Origin: Noviherbaspirillum sedimenti
Lineage (GTDB): Bacteria; Pseudomonadota; Gammaproteobacteria; Burkholderiales; Burkholderiaceae_D
Direction of reading: 5' to 3'
DNA length: 64,000 bases
Assembly: GCF_003590835.1 (NCBI RefSeq)
Contig: NZ_QYUQ01000002.1
Coordinates: 2,108,001 to 2,172,000, forward strand
Positions 1-8,952 of this stretch are shown in pieces (position 1 is the stretch's first letter; each line of letters begins with the position of its first letter). The notes beneath the pieces were generated by a model. The model was not told the DNA's origin. It made no database searches and was given only the letters and a program-made list of their open reading frames with translations. Both the position numbers and the translations under genes were made by a program.

Positions 1-453
1 GCTGACTCCCTGCGGAATGAAATTGGAGGTAAATGCCGTGACCGGGTCCACGCTCCAGCAACCGCCATCGGACAGCATGGGCACACGCGACATCGATTCG
101 CTACCGCCGGCGACAATGAAGCCATCCGAGCCAGCGGCAATTTTTGCAGCGGCCATATTGCAGGCCTCCAGCCCGGATCCGCAGAAACGGTTGATCTGCA
201 CCCCCGCTGCTTCCTGCGCATACCCGGCCTGCAAGGCAGCGAGCCGGGGCAGGCACTGTCCCTGCTCGCCAATCGGCATGACTACGCCGAATATCACATC
301 ATCTACCGTGCGCGTATCAAGCTTGTTGCGGTCGCGCAGCGCGGCCAGCACCGTGGCGGCCAGATGCACCGCGGTCGCCTCGTGCAGCGCGCCATCAGGC
401 CGTCCCCGTCCGCGGGGCGTACGTACATGGTCAAAAATCAAGGCTGTCGTCAT
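1..453 (-). CDS. thiolase (acetyl-CoA C-acyltransferase), N-terminal part
   Basis: This gene enters from the left edge; 151 codons are visible, from ATG at 453 with an AGGAGG ribosome site just upstream. It would carry out thiolytic cleavage of a 3-oxoacyl-CoA, or the reverse condensation, in the cytoplasm. The N-terminal thiolase domain is clear: a start of the type TALIFDHVRTPRGR, then NRFCGSGLEA with the nucleophilic Cys at about residue 91, then AGGSESMSRVP. The His and second Cys of the active site lie outside the window. It is the last visible gene of the leftward catabolic operon and fits a final CoA-thioester cleavage step. Exact substrate cannot be inferred. Confidence 0.9.
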   Translation of the reverse strand, partial: MTTALIFDHVRTPRGRGRPDGALHEATAVHLAATVLAALRDRNKLDTRTVDDVIFGVVMPIGEQGQCLPRLAALQAGYAQEAAGVQINRFCGSGLEACNMAAAKIAAGSDGFIVAGGSESMSRVPMLSDGGCWSVDPVTAFTSNFIPQGVS

Positions 454-552
454 TTCATTTCCTCCTGAACTTTCAAATTTTCATTGCAAACGGGGCAATC
501 CCACCTGGCCCGTCTGCGCATCAACACGTCATTGCGAAAATGGCGCAGCACG

Positions 553-1341
553 CTATGCCGACCACAGGCCGCCCTCGACCGGGAGAATTGCGCCCGACAG
601 ATAGGCCCCCGCGCGCGAACACAGGAAGATCACGGCACCGCCGACATCTTCCGGCGACCCCAGCCGGTGCGCCGGGATCGCCGCCAGCATCTGTTCTTTC
701 AGGCCGGGGGCAGCGGTGAAGAACCCGGCCGTCATATCGCTGGGGAAAAAGCCCGGCGCGATGGCATTCACGGTGATATTGCGGGCCGTCAAATCGGAGG
801 CGAGCATCCGGGTGAGGTGATGCAGTCCGGCCTTGGTCGCGCCATAGGCATAGGCCTGGCTGCTCTTGGCCCACAAGCCTGCAATCGATCCGATGTTGAC
901 GACGCGCGCCGGGCTGCCTGCCTTGGCTGCGGCGGCCAGTTGCGGAAGCAACTGCTGCACCAGGAAAAACGGTGCGCGCAGGTTGAGCGCAACTTCGCGG
1001 TCCCAGCTGGCATCGTCAGCCGCCTCGATCGGGCCGGCGCTGAACGCGCCGGCATTATTGACAATGATGTCCAGTGCCGGCGCGTGCTGCGCAATGGCGC
1101 CAGCGGCAGCACGCACACCGTCCATCGTCGCCAGGTCATGGCGCAGGAAGGTGCAGCTGCCCTCGCGCGCCAGCTCGGCGGCGAAACGCTCGCCCTCCTC
1201 TGCCGAGCGCGCCACTACCAGCACTTTGCAGCCGGCCCGCACCAGTGCCCGGCTGATCATGGCGCCGACACCCTTGGCGCCGCCAGTCACGACCGCGGTC
1301 CTTCCCTCGATAGAAAACAAGTCATTCAAAAATCCACTCAT
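553..1341 (-). CDS. SDR family oxidoreductase
   Basis: A 262-residue classical short-chain dehydrogenase/reductase, a cytosolic NAD(P)-dependent alcohol/ketone oxidoreductase. Motifs seen: nucleotide-binding TGGAKGVGA near residue 17, NNAG in the middle, the catalytic Ser in NIGSIAG, and YGATKAG supplying the Tyr-x3-Lys pair. A longer in-frame reading exists upstream, but ATG at 1341 is chosen because it begins the normal SDR N-terminus and has AAAGGA seven bases before it. It sits about 60 bp downstream of the ferredoxin oxidoreductase and 100 bp upstream of the thiolase, so a 3-hydroxyacyl-CoA dehydrogenase-like role before thiolysis is plausible, but this is inference. Confidence 0.9.
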   Translation of the reverse strand: MSGFLNDLFSIEGRTAVVTGGAKGVGAMISRALVRAGCKVLVVARSAEEGERFAAELAREGSCTFLRHDLATMDGVRAAAGAIAQHAPALDIIVNNAGAFSAGPIEAADDASWDREVALNLRAPFFLVQQLLPQLAAAAKAGSPARVVNIGSIAGLWAKSSQAYAYGATKAGLHHLTRMLASDLTARNITVNAIAPGFFPSDMTAGFFTAAPGLKEQMLAAIPAHRLGSPEDVGGAVIFLCSRAGAYLSGAILPVEGGLWSA

Positions 1342-1402
1342 GGCAATTCCTTTCAGGAGCCGGTTAATTCTGTTGATATTGAAGATTCGTAAAATGGCGT
1401 CA

Positions 1403-4400
1403 TCACACTTTTTCCGTGGATGGCTTATTTTCCAGACCGGCTTGCGTCTCCCGCGCCAAGTCGATTCTTTGCAGCGGAACAAACTTCACGGCGGTGCTTG
1501 CAAACTGCGCCGGGTTCCTGAATTTCGCCAGTATCTGCGGCTCGATCTGCCTGACTTTCTTGACGTTGGCTTCCTTGATGTGGCCAAAGCCCCTGATCTG
1601 CGCCGGCAAGCCGGCAAATTCCACTGCGGCCGCATGGTTGGAAGCTGTCAGCACTCCGGCCATCATCGTCAGCTGCGCCTCGTAGTCGTCGATCAGTCCT
1701 CGCTCCATCCGCCGTTCCTCGGTGTAGCCGAATACATCGAACGCCGTACCGCGCAGGAATTTAAGGCGGGCCAGTAGGCCGAAGGCATGGCCGACCCAGG
1801 AACCGAATTCGCGTTTGACCAGCTGTCCGGTAAGCGGATCGCGCTTGGCGAATAGCGGCGGCGCCAGGTTGTAGCGCAGCTTCATTTCACCGGCGAAATT
1901 TTCCTTCAACTGTTGCTTGAAGCTGGGCAGGCTGTAGAGACGGCCGACCTCGTATTCATCCTTGTAAGCCATCAGCTTGGCAAAATTGCGTGCCACGGCG
2001 ACTGCCAGGGCAGTGCTGCCCGGCTGAATCCGCGCCTCCGCCGAGGCGACCTTCTCGACCAGCCGTTGGTAACGCTGCGCGTAGGCGGGATTCTGGTAAG
2101 CGCTCAACAGTGCGACCCGATGCGCCAGGATATCTTCGAGCTTGCTCAATGGTTCGAGCTCCGGCTCCGGCCGGCTGCGCACTAGTTTCTGCTCAAGCCG
2201 ATCTGGATCAGCCGCCAGCAAGCGCCCGAGCGCAAACGCAGTTTTGTTGAACTCGACCGACACCGCATTGATCTCGATTGCGCGTCCGAGCGCTTCGGGC
2301 GACACCGGCAGCAGGCCCTTCTGTGACGCGTAGCCGAGCATGAACAGGTTGGCGGCAATCGAGTCGCCGAGCAGGGCCAGGCCCAGCCCTGTCGCATCAA
2401 CGTCATACAGGCGGCCATCTCCAACCAGCTTGCCCAGGCTATTGACCAGCAAGGGCTGATCAATCTGCAGATCCGGATTGCGCTGGAAGGCAGGCGTCGG
2501 CGTGATGCGGGCATTCACCACGACCGCAGACTTGTCTTTTGCCAGTGTGTTCACGGCCTCTTTGGACAGCGCAGCCACGGCGTCAAAGGCGAGCGCCAGG
2601 TGGGCTTCGCCGATGCCCAGTTTCTGCGCCCCCAGGTCATCGACCTTGGCGCCGATCCGCACATGGCTGTACACGGCGCCGTTCTTCTGGCTCAGGCCCG
2701 TCATGTCGAACGTTGAACAGGCCTTGCCTTCCAGGTGCGCCGCCATCGCCAGCAGCGCACCGACGGTAACCACGCCGGTGCCGCCGATACCCGAGACCAT
2801 GATGTTGTACACGCCGTCATTCAGCGTTGCAATGGCGGGCACTGGCAGACCGTCGATGTTATCCCCGGACAGCGAAGTACGCTCCGGCTTGCGCGGCTCG
2901 GCGCCAAGCACCGTCACAAAGCTCGGGCAGAAGCCCTTGACGCAGCTGTAGTCCTTGTTGCAGCTGGACTGGTCGATCTGGCGTTTGCGGCCAAGTTCGG
3001 TCTCCTTCGGCCAGACGCTCACGCAATTCGACTTGACCGAGCAGTCGCCGCAGCCTTCGCACACATCGCTGTTGATGAACATGCGCTTGGCGGGGTCCGG
3101 ATACGTGCCGCGCTTGCGGCGGCGGCGCTTCTCGGCGGCGCAGGTCTGTTCATAGACGATCACGGTGACGCCCTTGATCTCGCGCAGGGTGCGCTGGACG
3201 CTGTCGTAATCGTCCCGATGGTGAACCGTCACTCCTGCTTCCAGGCCGCTCTGTGACCCGTAGTGGCCCGGATTGTCGGTGACCACGACGCAGCGCACGG
3301 CGCCTTCCGCCAGCACCTGGCGGGTAATGTCGCCGACCGACAGCGGTCCGTCGACGGGCTGCCCGCCAGTCATCGCGACGGCATCGTTGAACAGGATCTT
3401 GAAGGTGATGTTGACCTTGGCCGCGACAGCGCCGCGCACCGCCAGCAGCCCTGAATGATAGTAAGTGCCGTCACCCATGTTCTGGAAAATGTGCGGCATG
3501 TCCGAAAATTTTGCCAGGCTGTACCAATGCCCGCCCTCGCCGCCCATTTGCGTATTGGGCAGCATTTTGTCGTCGCTGTACATCGCCATCGCGTGGCAGC
3601 CGATGCCGCCGGCCGCATAGCTGCCGTCCGGCTTGCGGGTGCCGGTGTTATGCGGGCAGCCAGAACAGAAGTACGGTGTGCGTACCGTGCCGGCCGGGCT
3701 GGCTGCGGCCACGCTTTCCATCTGCTGTGCGAGCACCTTGGCGCAGGCATAGACGGGATCTGCAGCCACAGCCAACCGGCGCAGGCGTTCTGCAATAACA
3801 ATTGCCAACTGGATCGGTTCGAGCTGGACATCCGAGGGGATCATGAATGTCCCGTCTTCATCGGTCTTGCCGACGATCAGAGGTGCATTCGCCCGCCCGT
3901 AGAGGATCGTCTTGGCCTGATTTTCGGTAAGCCCTTCCTTCTCCTCGACAAACAACAGCTCGGCCTGGCCGGCGGCGAATTCCGACAAGCCTTCGCGCTC
4001 GACGGGAAACATGCAGCCCAGCTTGTAGAAGGAGATGCCCAGCCCGGCAGCGCCTGCAGCGTCCAGATGGAGCAGCTTCAATGCTTGCAGCACATCCTGC
4101 ACCGCCTTGCCGGTTGCAACGATCCCCAGCTTGCGCACCGGGGCATCGATCAGCACGCGGTCGATGCCGTTGGCGCGAACAAACTTCTCGACAAGCGGCC
4201 ACCGATAGCGCTTGGCGACGACCTCGGAGCGCTGGCGATCCACATGGGTGGCAACATTGTGAATGCCTTCAGGAGGCAACTCGCCCCGGTCGGGAAAGAC
4301 CGGGCCCTTGGCATGCGCGCCGATTTCGACCGTCATGGTCTGTTCAAGTGTCTCGTTGCAGAGCTTGAATCCGGTGTACAAGCCCGTGTAGCGCGACATC

Positions 4401-4957
4401 GCGAAACCCAGCAGGCCAAAGTCGATCACATCCTGGACATTCGAAGGCGCCAGGATCGGCATGCCGACATGCATAAGCGCGACCTCGCTCTGATGCGCGA
4501 CGGTCGAGGATTTACCCGAATGATCGTCGCCGGCGACGATCAACACGCCACCGTTCGGATGGGTGCCTGCGATGTTGCCGTGCTTGAAGGCGTCGCATGA
4601 ACGATCCACCCCTGGGCCTTTGCCATACCAGATCGCGAACACGCCATCCTTGTTCGCCTGTGGCGTCGTCGCCAGCATCTGGGTGCCCCACACGGCCGTG
4701 GCCGCCAGGTCTTCGTTGACGCCGGGCTGGAACACGATGTCATTCTTCTCGAGAAGCTTGCGTGCGCGCCACAGATCCAGATCGTAGGAGCCCAGCGGCG
4801 AGCCACGGTAGCCGGAGATGAAGCCGGCGGTGTTGAGTCCGGCGCTGCGATCAATGCCCCGCTGCAGCAGCGGCAGGCGAACCAGCGCCTGGATCCCCGA
4901 CATCAGGACGGAACCGTTCTCGCAAATATATTTATCGTCAAGCGTTACGTTGCGCAT
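1403..4957 (-). CDS. fused indolepyruvate ferredoxin oxidoreductase (IorA-IorB type)
   Basis: A protein of about 1184 residues that oxidatively decarboxylates 2-oxoacids (aryl pyruvates in characterised relatives) to acyl-CoA, passing electrons to ferredoxin. Domains in order: pyrimidine-binding and TPP-binding regions (CSGCPHNTGTR near 430, GGEGGHWYS near 472, MGDGTYYHSG just after); a ferredoxin-like insert with CEGCGDCSVKSNC near 632 and a second Cys cluster (CNKDYSCVKGFC); the IorB-type gamma domain starting around 714 (VSGIGGTGVVTVG); and a long C-terminal extension typical of the fused proteobacterial form. ATG at 4957 is preferred to the one at 4975 because GGAAGA precedes it closely; it overlaps the GST gene by 20 bp, indicating coupling. 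In this operon it would turn the 2-oxoacid made by the flavin oxidases into a CoA thioester. Confidence 0.92.
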   Translation of the reverse strand: MRNVTLDDKYICENGSVLMSGIQALVRLPLLQRGIDRSAGLNTAGFISGYRGSPLGSYDLDLWRARKLLEKNDIVFQPGVNEDLAATAVWGTQMLATTPQANKDGVFAIWYGKGPGVDRSCDAFKHGNIAGTHPNGGVLIVAGDDHSGKSSTVAHQSEVALMHVGMPILAPSNVQDVIDFGLLGFAMSRYTGLYTGFKLCNETLEQTMTVEIGAHAKGPVFPDRGELPPEGIHNVATHVDRQRSEVVAKRYRWPLVEKFVRANGIDRVLIDAPVRKLGIVATGKAVQDVLQALKLLHLDAAGAAGLGISFYKLGCMFPVEREGLSEFAAGQAELLFVEEKEGLTENQAKTILYGRANAPLIVGKTDEDGTFMIPSDVQLEPIQLAIVIAERLRRLAVAADPVYACAKVLAQQMESVAAASPAGTVRTPYFCSGCPHNTGTRKPDGSYAAGGIGCHAMAMYSDDKMLPNTQMGGEGGHWYSLAKFSDMPHIFQNMGDGTYYHSGLLAVRGAVAAKVNITFKILFNDAVAMTGGQPVDGPLSVGDITRQVLAEGAVRCVVVTDNPGHYGSQSGLEAGVTVHHRDDYDSVQRTLREIKGVTVIVYEQTCAAEKRRRRKRGTYPDPAKRMFINSDVCEGCGDCSVKSNCVSVWPKETELGRKRQIDQSSCNKDYSCVKGFCPSFVTVLGAEPRKPERTSLSGDNIDGLPVPAIATLNDGVYNIMVSGIGGTGVVTVGALLAMAAHLEGKACSTFDMTGLSQKNGAVYSHVRIGAKVDDLGAQKLGIGEAHLALAFDAVAALSKEAVNTLAKDKSAVVVNARITPTPAFQRNPDLQIDQPLLVNSLGKLVGDGRLYDVDATGLGLALLGDSIAANLFMLGYASQKGLLPVSPEALGRAIEINAVSVEFNKTAFALGRLLAADPDRLEQKLVRSRPEPELEPLSKLEDILAHRVALLSAYQNPAYAQRYQRLVEKVASAEARIQPGSTALAVAVARNFAKLMAYKDEYEVGRLYSLPSFKQQLKENFAGEMKLRYNLAPPLFAKRDPLTGQLVKREFGSWVGHAFGLLARLKFLRGTAFDVFGYTEERRMERGLIDDYEAQLTMMAGVLTASNHAAAVEFAGLPAQIRGFGHIKEANVKKVRQIEPQILAKFRNPAQFASTAVKFVPLQRIDLARETQAGLENKPSTEKV

Positions 4958-5651
4958 AGTTCTTCCATTTCTCATTGCCTAAATTGTATGCAGCGTTTTT
5001 CTCGATCAGATAGCTGCCCAGCGCACTGTCGAAGTCGGCCATAACGACCCTGCTGCTTGCGCGTTTCGACATCAGCGCGAACCACGCTTTCAGTCCTTCG
5101 GTCTCGGCCAGCAACGAACGGCCATATTCAAAGCACGTCACGCGCTCGGCGATATCGAAGCAGTAGTAGGCGAACAGATCGGCATAGCTGAGTTCTTTTC
5201 CCAGCAAAAAAGGCCAGGGCGCGCCAAAACGGCCCAGCGCGCTGCTGGCACGAATGAGCATCCGGCGCACCGCCTCGACCGTCTCCGGGCTGTTCTTTCC
5301 ATCCATGAACACGCCTGGATACAGCGTACGTACTTGCGCCTCCACATACATCTGGATGATGTTGATGATCTGGCGGCCGCGCGCACGCAAGTAAGGATCG
5401 ACCGGATGCAGGCACGGGCCGTCCTGCGTGTCCTCGATATATTCCAGAATCGCGACCGTCTCGCTCATCCACCCTTGCGGCGTCTCGAGCACCGGGATCT
5501 TCCCCATTGGGCTGTGCGCGAGGAAATCAGGCTGCTGGCTGGCGCGCACTGTGACAATCTCGAATTCCACGTTCTTTTCGATCAACGCCGCACGGACAAT
5601 ATTGAAATAGTTACTGACGGCGTAGCCGTGGAGTCGCAGGGCGGGCATCAT
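4938..5651 (-). CDS. glutathione S-transferase family protein
   Basis: A 237-residue cytosolic GST-fold protein. The N-terminal thioredoxin-like domain reads LRLHGYAVSNYFNIVRAAL, followed by GKIPVLETPQGWMSETVAILEYIE, the cis-Pro (IPVL) and the SE(T) glutathione gamma-glutamyl contact; an all-helical C-terminal domain follows. The family conjugates glutathione to electrophiles, isomerises, or cleaves ethers. The ATG at 5651 overlaps the stop of the upstream FAD oxidase (ATGA), and the 3' end overlaps the start of the ferredoxin oxidoreductase, so all three are translationally coupled. Within a catabolic operon it may remove reactive oxygenation products or act on a pathway intermediate; which one cannot be told. 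Confidence 0.88.
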   Translation of the reverse strand: MMPALRLHGYAVSNYFNIVRAALIEKNVEFEIVTVRASQQPDFLAHSPMGKIPVLETPQGWMSETVAILEYIEDTQDGPCLHPVDPYLRARGRQIINIIQMYVEAQVRTLYPGVFMDGKNSPETVEAVRRMLIRASSALGRFGAPWPFLLGKELSYADLFAYYCFDIAERVTCFEYGRSLLAETEGLKAWFALMSKRASSRVVMADFDSALGSYLIEKNAAYNLGNEKWKNYAQRNA

Positions 5652-7042
5652 GGGCTCCCTGCCGTTTCGGCAGCGAATATCTTGCCGGGGTTGAGAATTC
5701 CGTTCGGGTCGAGCGTCAGCTTGATGCTTTGCATAAGATTGCGCTCGACTTCATTGCGGCTGATCGGAAACCAGGCCGCCTTTTCCAAACCGATGCCATG
5801 TTCGGCCGACACCGACCCACTGATCGCGCGCAGCGGTTCATAGACACAGGTTTCGACCGCATGCCGGTCATTTTCGCCACCGGCGCCGATCGCGATGTGC
5901 AGATTGCCGTCACCGACGTGACCGAGGAAGGCGATCGCACCCTGCGGCCAGCGCGCGCGCAGACGTGTGGTCACTTCGCGCATATACGCTTCCATATGTC
6001 CCACTGCGAGGCTGACGTCGAACGCATAGAAGGGCTGGAAGTCGCGCACCAGATGCTCCAGATCCTCGCGGATGGCCCAGATTCCTTGGCGCTCCCGCTC
6101 GGAGCGCGCAATGATGGCGTCGCTGCACAAGTCCTGTTCAAGGCCCTGGCCCAGGGCCTGCTCGAACAATTGCGTATCGCGTTCCTGATCGGCGCCGAGC
6201 GCCTCGATGATCGCGTAAAACGGCTTGTCGGCCGGCAGCGGCGCCGCATGCCGGCCGGCACCGGTATTTGTCCGGTAAAAATTATGATCAATCAGCTCAA
6301 AGGCGCTGAGCTGGCCCCCCAGTGCGCCATCCATGTGGCGCAACAGCCGGGATATCTGATCGAAGCTGTCCGCACAGACCAGAGCGGTGTTGCTGCTGGT
6401 CGGACGTTCGCGCAGCCTGAGTACGAGGCGGGTAATCACGCCCAACGTGCCTTCGCTGCCGATGAATAACTGCTTCAAGTCGTAACCGGTATTATTCTTG
6501 ATCATGCGGTTCATCGACGACACGATCCGGCCGTCGGCCAGCACCGCCTCCAGGCCGAGCACTTGTTCGCGCATCATGCCGTAACGGATCACGCGCATGC
6601 CACCGGCATTGGTGGCGGCATTGCCACCCAGCTGGCAGGATCCGCGTCCGCCCAGATCGAGCGGGAAGCTCAGCCCGAATCCTTCAATATGATTTTGGAA
6701 GGTTTCGAGCACGACGCCAGCCTGAACGGTAGCAGTGCGATTGGCGAGGTCAACTTCTTCAATGGCGTTCATGCGTTCGAGTGAAAGCGCGATCTCGCCA
6801 GCCCGGGTCTGGGTGGCACGCACCCAGCCCGACATGCCCCCCTGGACCACGACCGGCTGGCCAGCGGCATTACACAGCGCCAGCACTTGCGAAACCTGCT
6901 CCACGCTTGCCGGACGCACGATGGCGTCCGCACCGATTTCAGACATGAAAAAGCCAGGGTAACGCGAGCGCACCTCGCTGCCAGCAATCACACCTGCCGC
7001 GCCCACGATTTCGCGCAACTGATCCAGCAAGGCTGTATTCAT
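5648..7042 (-). CDS. FAD-binding oxidase, GlcD/D-lactate dehydrogenase type
   Basis: 464 residues of the VAO/PCMH flavoprotein family that oxidises 2-hydroxyacids (D-lactate, glycolate, D-2-hydroxyglutarate) to 2-oxoacids. The FAD-binding half shows VVVQGGMSGWV near residue 60 and LGGRGSCQLGGNAATNAGG near 130; the C-terminal half has GHVGDGNLH, SAEHGIGLEKA and LDPNGILNPGKIF, all family hallmarks. It overlaps both neighbours by ATGA junctions (Rieske ferredoxin before, GST after). Together with the FMN-dependent enzyme at 17-18 kb it gives the regulon two different 2-hydroxyacid oxidases, perhaps for opposite stereoisomers (inference). Confidence 0.92.
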   Translation of the reverse strand: MNTALLDQLREIVGAAGVIAGSEVRSRYPGFFMSEIGADAIVRPASVEQVSQVLALCNAAGQPVVVQGGMSGWVRATQTRAGEIALSLERMNAIEEVDLANRTATVQAGVVLETFQNHIEGFGLSFPLDLGGRGSCQLGGNAATNAGGMRVIRYGMMREQVLGLEAVLADGRIVSSMNRMIKNNTGYDLKQLFIGSEGTLGVITRLVLRLRERPTSSNTALVCADSFDQISRLLRHMDGALGGQLSAFELIDHNFYRTNTGAGRHAAPLPADKPFYAIIEALGADQERDTQLFEQALGQGLEQDLCSDAIIARSERERQGIWAIREDLEHLVRDFQPFYAFDVSLAVGHMEAYMREVTTRLRARWPQGAIAFLGHVGDGNLHIAIGAGGENDRHAVETCVYEPLRAISGSVSAEHGIGLEKAAWFPISRNEVERNLMQSIKLTLDPNGILNPGKIFAAETAGSP

Positions 7043-7344
7043 ACCGCCACCAGAATGTCATCACCGTCGACCCTGACCGGATAGATGTCCAGGGCCAGCG
7101 AAGGATCATCAGTGCACACACCGCTGTTCAGATCGAAGGTCCAACCATGCCACGGGCAAGTCAGCCAAGCCCCCTCGAGATCGCCGCACTGGATCGGGCC
7201 GCCCGCGTGCGGGCATTTACCGCTGGTCGCCACGACTTCATCCTTGATGTAGAAGACAGCGATTTTCTGGCCGTCAAGAGTGACATCCAGGGGCTTACCG
7301 TCTTTGAGTTCCTTCAGGGAACCAACCCGCTGCATGGGTTTCAT
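7039..7344 (-). CDS. Rieske [2Fe-2S] ferredoxin
   Basis: A 101-residue soluble Rieske ferredoxin, the electron-transfer component of multicomponent oxygenases. The cluster ligands are plain: CPHAGG (Cys-x-His) near residue 44 and CPWHGW (Cys-x2-His) near 64, followed by FDLNSG. A GTG nine bases upstream is in frame, but ATG at 7344 has AAAGGTG directly before it and is preferred. Its stop overlaps the start of the FAD oxidase. No Rieske oxygenase alpha subunit is present in the window, so its partner may be the P450 of the second operon, the ferredoxin oxidoreductase, or an oxygenase elsewhere. Confidence 0.92.
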   Translation of the reverse strand: MKPMQRVGSLKELKDGKPLDVTLDGQKIAVFYIKDEVVATSGKCPHAGGPIQCGDLEGAWLTCPWHGWTFDLNSGVCTDDPSLALDIYPVRVDGDDILVAV

Positions 7345-7450
7345 CGTTATCACCTTTCTTGAGTTTCACGGGCAGCGCTGCAGCCCGCTTGCAAAATATG
7401 ATTCCATCCAGACCGCTTCTTTGCTGAACGCCATCAGCGCGCGCGGCCGC

Positions 7451-7480
7451 CCCGGCGGCAGCTTTCAGAGCGCCGCCGGG
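7451..7480. repeat. GC-rich inverted repeat between Rieske and SnoaL-like genes
   Basis: Arms CCCGGCGGC and GCCGCCGGG flank a 12-base centre in the 146-base gap between the SnoaL-like gene and the Rieske gene. There is no T-run on either side, so it is more likely an RNA processing or stability hairpin within the operon transcript than a terminator. Confidence 0.5.
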
Positions 7481-7490
7481 ATGCCCTCGC

Positions 7491-7898
7491 TCATGCCGCT
7501 GCAAGCTGCTGGAACACCGGGATCGCATCCCAGATGCTGCGCTCGAGGATGATCTTGCCGTCTTTCCAGCCCATCACGGTCACGCCCCGGGTCTTGGTGA
7601 TCTTGCCGGCTGCCGGCCGCCCCAGGAAGTCACCTGCATGCTTGGTTTCCCAGGTCCACTGGAACGAGCCGAGCTTGTCATCGCCGACGTAATCAAACAC
7701 ATCGAATTTGTTGTAGCTCAGCTCCGGATTGCTGATCACGAAGCCGGAAAAAAACTTCCGCAATGCCGCCGGATCGTCCTTGATCTGTATGCCGAAATTG
7801 ACGTCTTCGAATTGAAAGCTTGGCGAGTAAAGCGTCATCAACTCGTCGGTGCCATTGGCGAAGAGTCCGATCCAGTGTTGCGCCCATTTAAGATTCAT
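7491..7898 (-). CDS. SnoaL-like/NTF2-fold protein, cytosolic
   Basis: A 135-residue single-domain protein of the SnoaL/NTF2 cone fold, a fold used by cyclases, isomerases and hydrolases. It has no signal peptide. Characteristic aromatic/acidic stretches are FQFEDVNFG near residue 28 and SFQWTWETKHAGDFLG near 78, and it ends in a family-like GKIILERSIWD. The larger Tat-signal protein at 14616-15365 shares these blocks in the same order (WEDIEFG; YMQWVWQATHNEDFFG; GKIVRCRTHWN), so the two are paralogues, one per operon. A good ribosome site overlaps the preceding reductase gap. Reaction unknown. Confidence 0.85.
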   Translation of the reverse strand: MNLKWAQHWIGLFANGTDELMTLYSPSFQFEDVNFGIQIKDDPAALRKFFSGFVISNPELSYNKFDVFDYVGDDKLGSFQWTWETKHAGDFLGRPAAGKITKTRGVTVMGWKDGKIILERSIWDAIPVFQQLAAA

Positions 7899-7912
7899 TT
7901 TTTATCTCCTAT

Positions 7913-8875
7913 TTAAATATCCAGAACCAGAAGCTGGCTCCTGGCACGCGAACAACAAGGCATGAACTGGTCATTCGCCGCGCGCTCGGCGTCAGACAGA
8001 CAAACGTCCCGATGATCCGGCTCGCCATCAAGCACCCGCGTCAGGCAGGTGCCGCAGACTCCCTCGTTACAGCCGACGGGAATGCTGATGCCGTTCTGCG
8101 CCAGGACGTCCGTGACTTTTTTATCCTTTTCGATGGTGTAGACCGCTCCGGTGCTTGCAATCTTCACGTCAAACGCGCGGCTCGCCGATGGGTCTGCAGA
8201 TTCCGGCGCGGCGAAATACTCGCGGTGCAGGCGTTCTCCCGGCCAGCCGGCAGCATCCGCCGCAGTGAGAATCGCCTTCATGAAGCCCGTCGGGCCACAG
8301 ACATAGAGATGCGTCCCGGACTGGGCAGCGGTCGCGACGAGCAGTTCTGGAGCATTCAGCCGCTGCTCGTCGGCACCGTCGTCAACATGAAAGAACACGC
8401 GACCGGCAAAAGCGGAGTTCCGTATGCGATCATAAAAAGCCATCCGGTTCTGCGCGCGTGCGCAGTAATGCATTTCAAAATCGGCACCGGTATGCCACAG
8501 GTACTCGGCCATGCAGAGCATGGGGGTTACGCCAATCCCGCCCGCCATCAGCAGCGAACGGCCCGCGCCGTGCTGCAGCGGGAACAGATTGCGAGGTTCG
8601 CTGATCATCAGCGTATCGCCTTGCTGGACGCGGTCATGCAGGGCCACCGAGCCGCCGCGCGAAACCGGGTCGCGCAATATGGCAATCAGGTACGATTGCT
8701 GCTGCGACGGGTGATTGCACAATGAATACTGTCGCAGCAAGCCATCGCCGACTTGCACGTCAATGTGGGCGCCGGCCGAGAACGGCGGCAGCACGCCCCC
8801 GTCGCAGCGAGCCAATTCAAGACTGACGATGTCTTCCGCTTCATGCTGCTTTTTTTTCACAACTACTTCAATCAT
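7913..8875 (-). CDS. PDR-type ferredoxin reductase (flavin, NAD, C-terminal 2Fe-2S)
   Basis: A 320-residue protein of the phthalate dioxygenase reductase family, which passes electrons from NAD(P)H through a flavin to its own plant-type [2Fe-2S] cluster. Order: flavin domain with RQYSLCN near residue 55, NAD domain with LLMAGGIGVTPML near 115 and YVCGPTGFM near 205, and a ferredoxin domain from about 235 with CNEGVCGTC and a distal Cys in RDVCLS. A longer upstream reading is non-coding; ATG at 8875 has an AGGAGG site. Length and order match VanB/PobB-type reductases. Likely partner: a Rieske oxygenase, or the P450 of operon 2 as in the fused CYP116B enzymes (inference). Confidence 0.93.
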   Translation of the reverse strand: MIEVVVKKKQHEAEDIVSLELARCDGGVLPPFSAGAHIDVQVGDGLLRQYSLCNHPSQQQSYLIAILRDPVSRGGSVALHDRVQQGDTLMISEPRNLFPLQHGAGRSLLMAGGIGVTPMLCMAEYLWHTGADFEMHYCARAQNRMAFYDRIRNSAFAGRVFFHVDDGADEQRLNAPELLVATAAQSGTHLYVCGPTGFMKAILTAADAAGWPGERLHREYFAAPESADPSASRAFDVKIASTGAVYTIEKDKKVTDVLAQNGISIPVGCNEGVCGTCLTRVLDGEPDHRDVCLSDAERAANDQFMPCCSRARSQLLVLDI

Positions 8876-8952
8876 CACATCCTCCTGGTAATTCATTCGC
8901 GCGGGGCGCAGGATTATTCGCGCCTTTCCGCCTGTCCTGCCGCCACATCCGC

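Noticed and set aside
7039..8875. Complete Rieske dioxygenase system
   Set aside because: Ferredoxin and reductase are present, but no alpha or beta oxygenase subunit lies in the window, so the system was not named.
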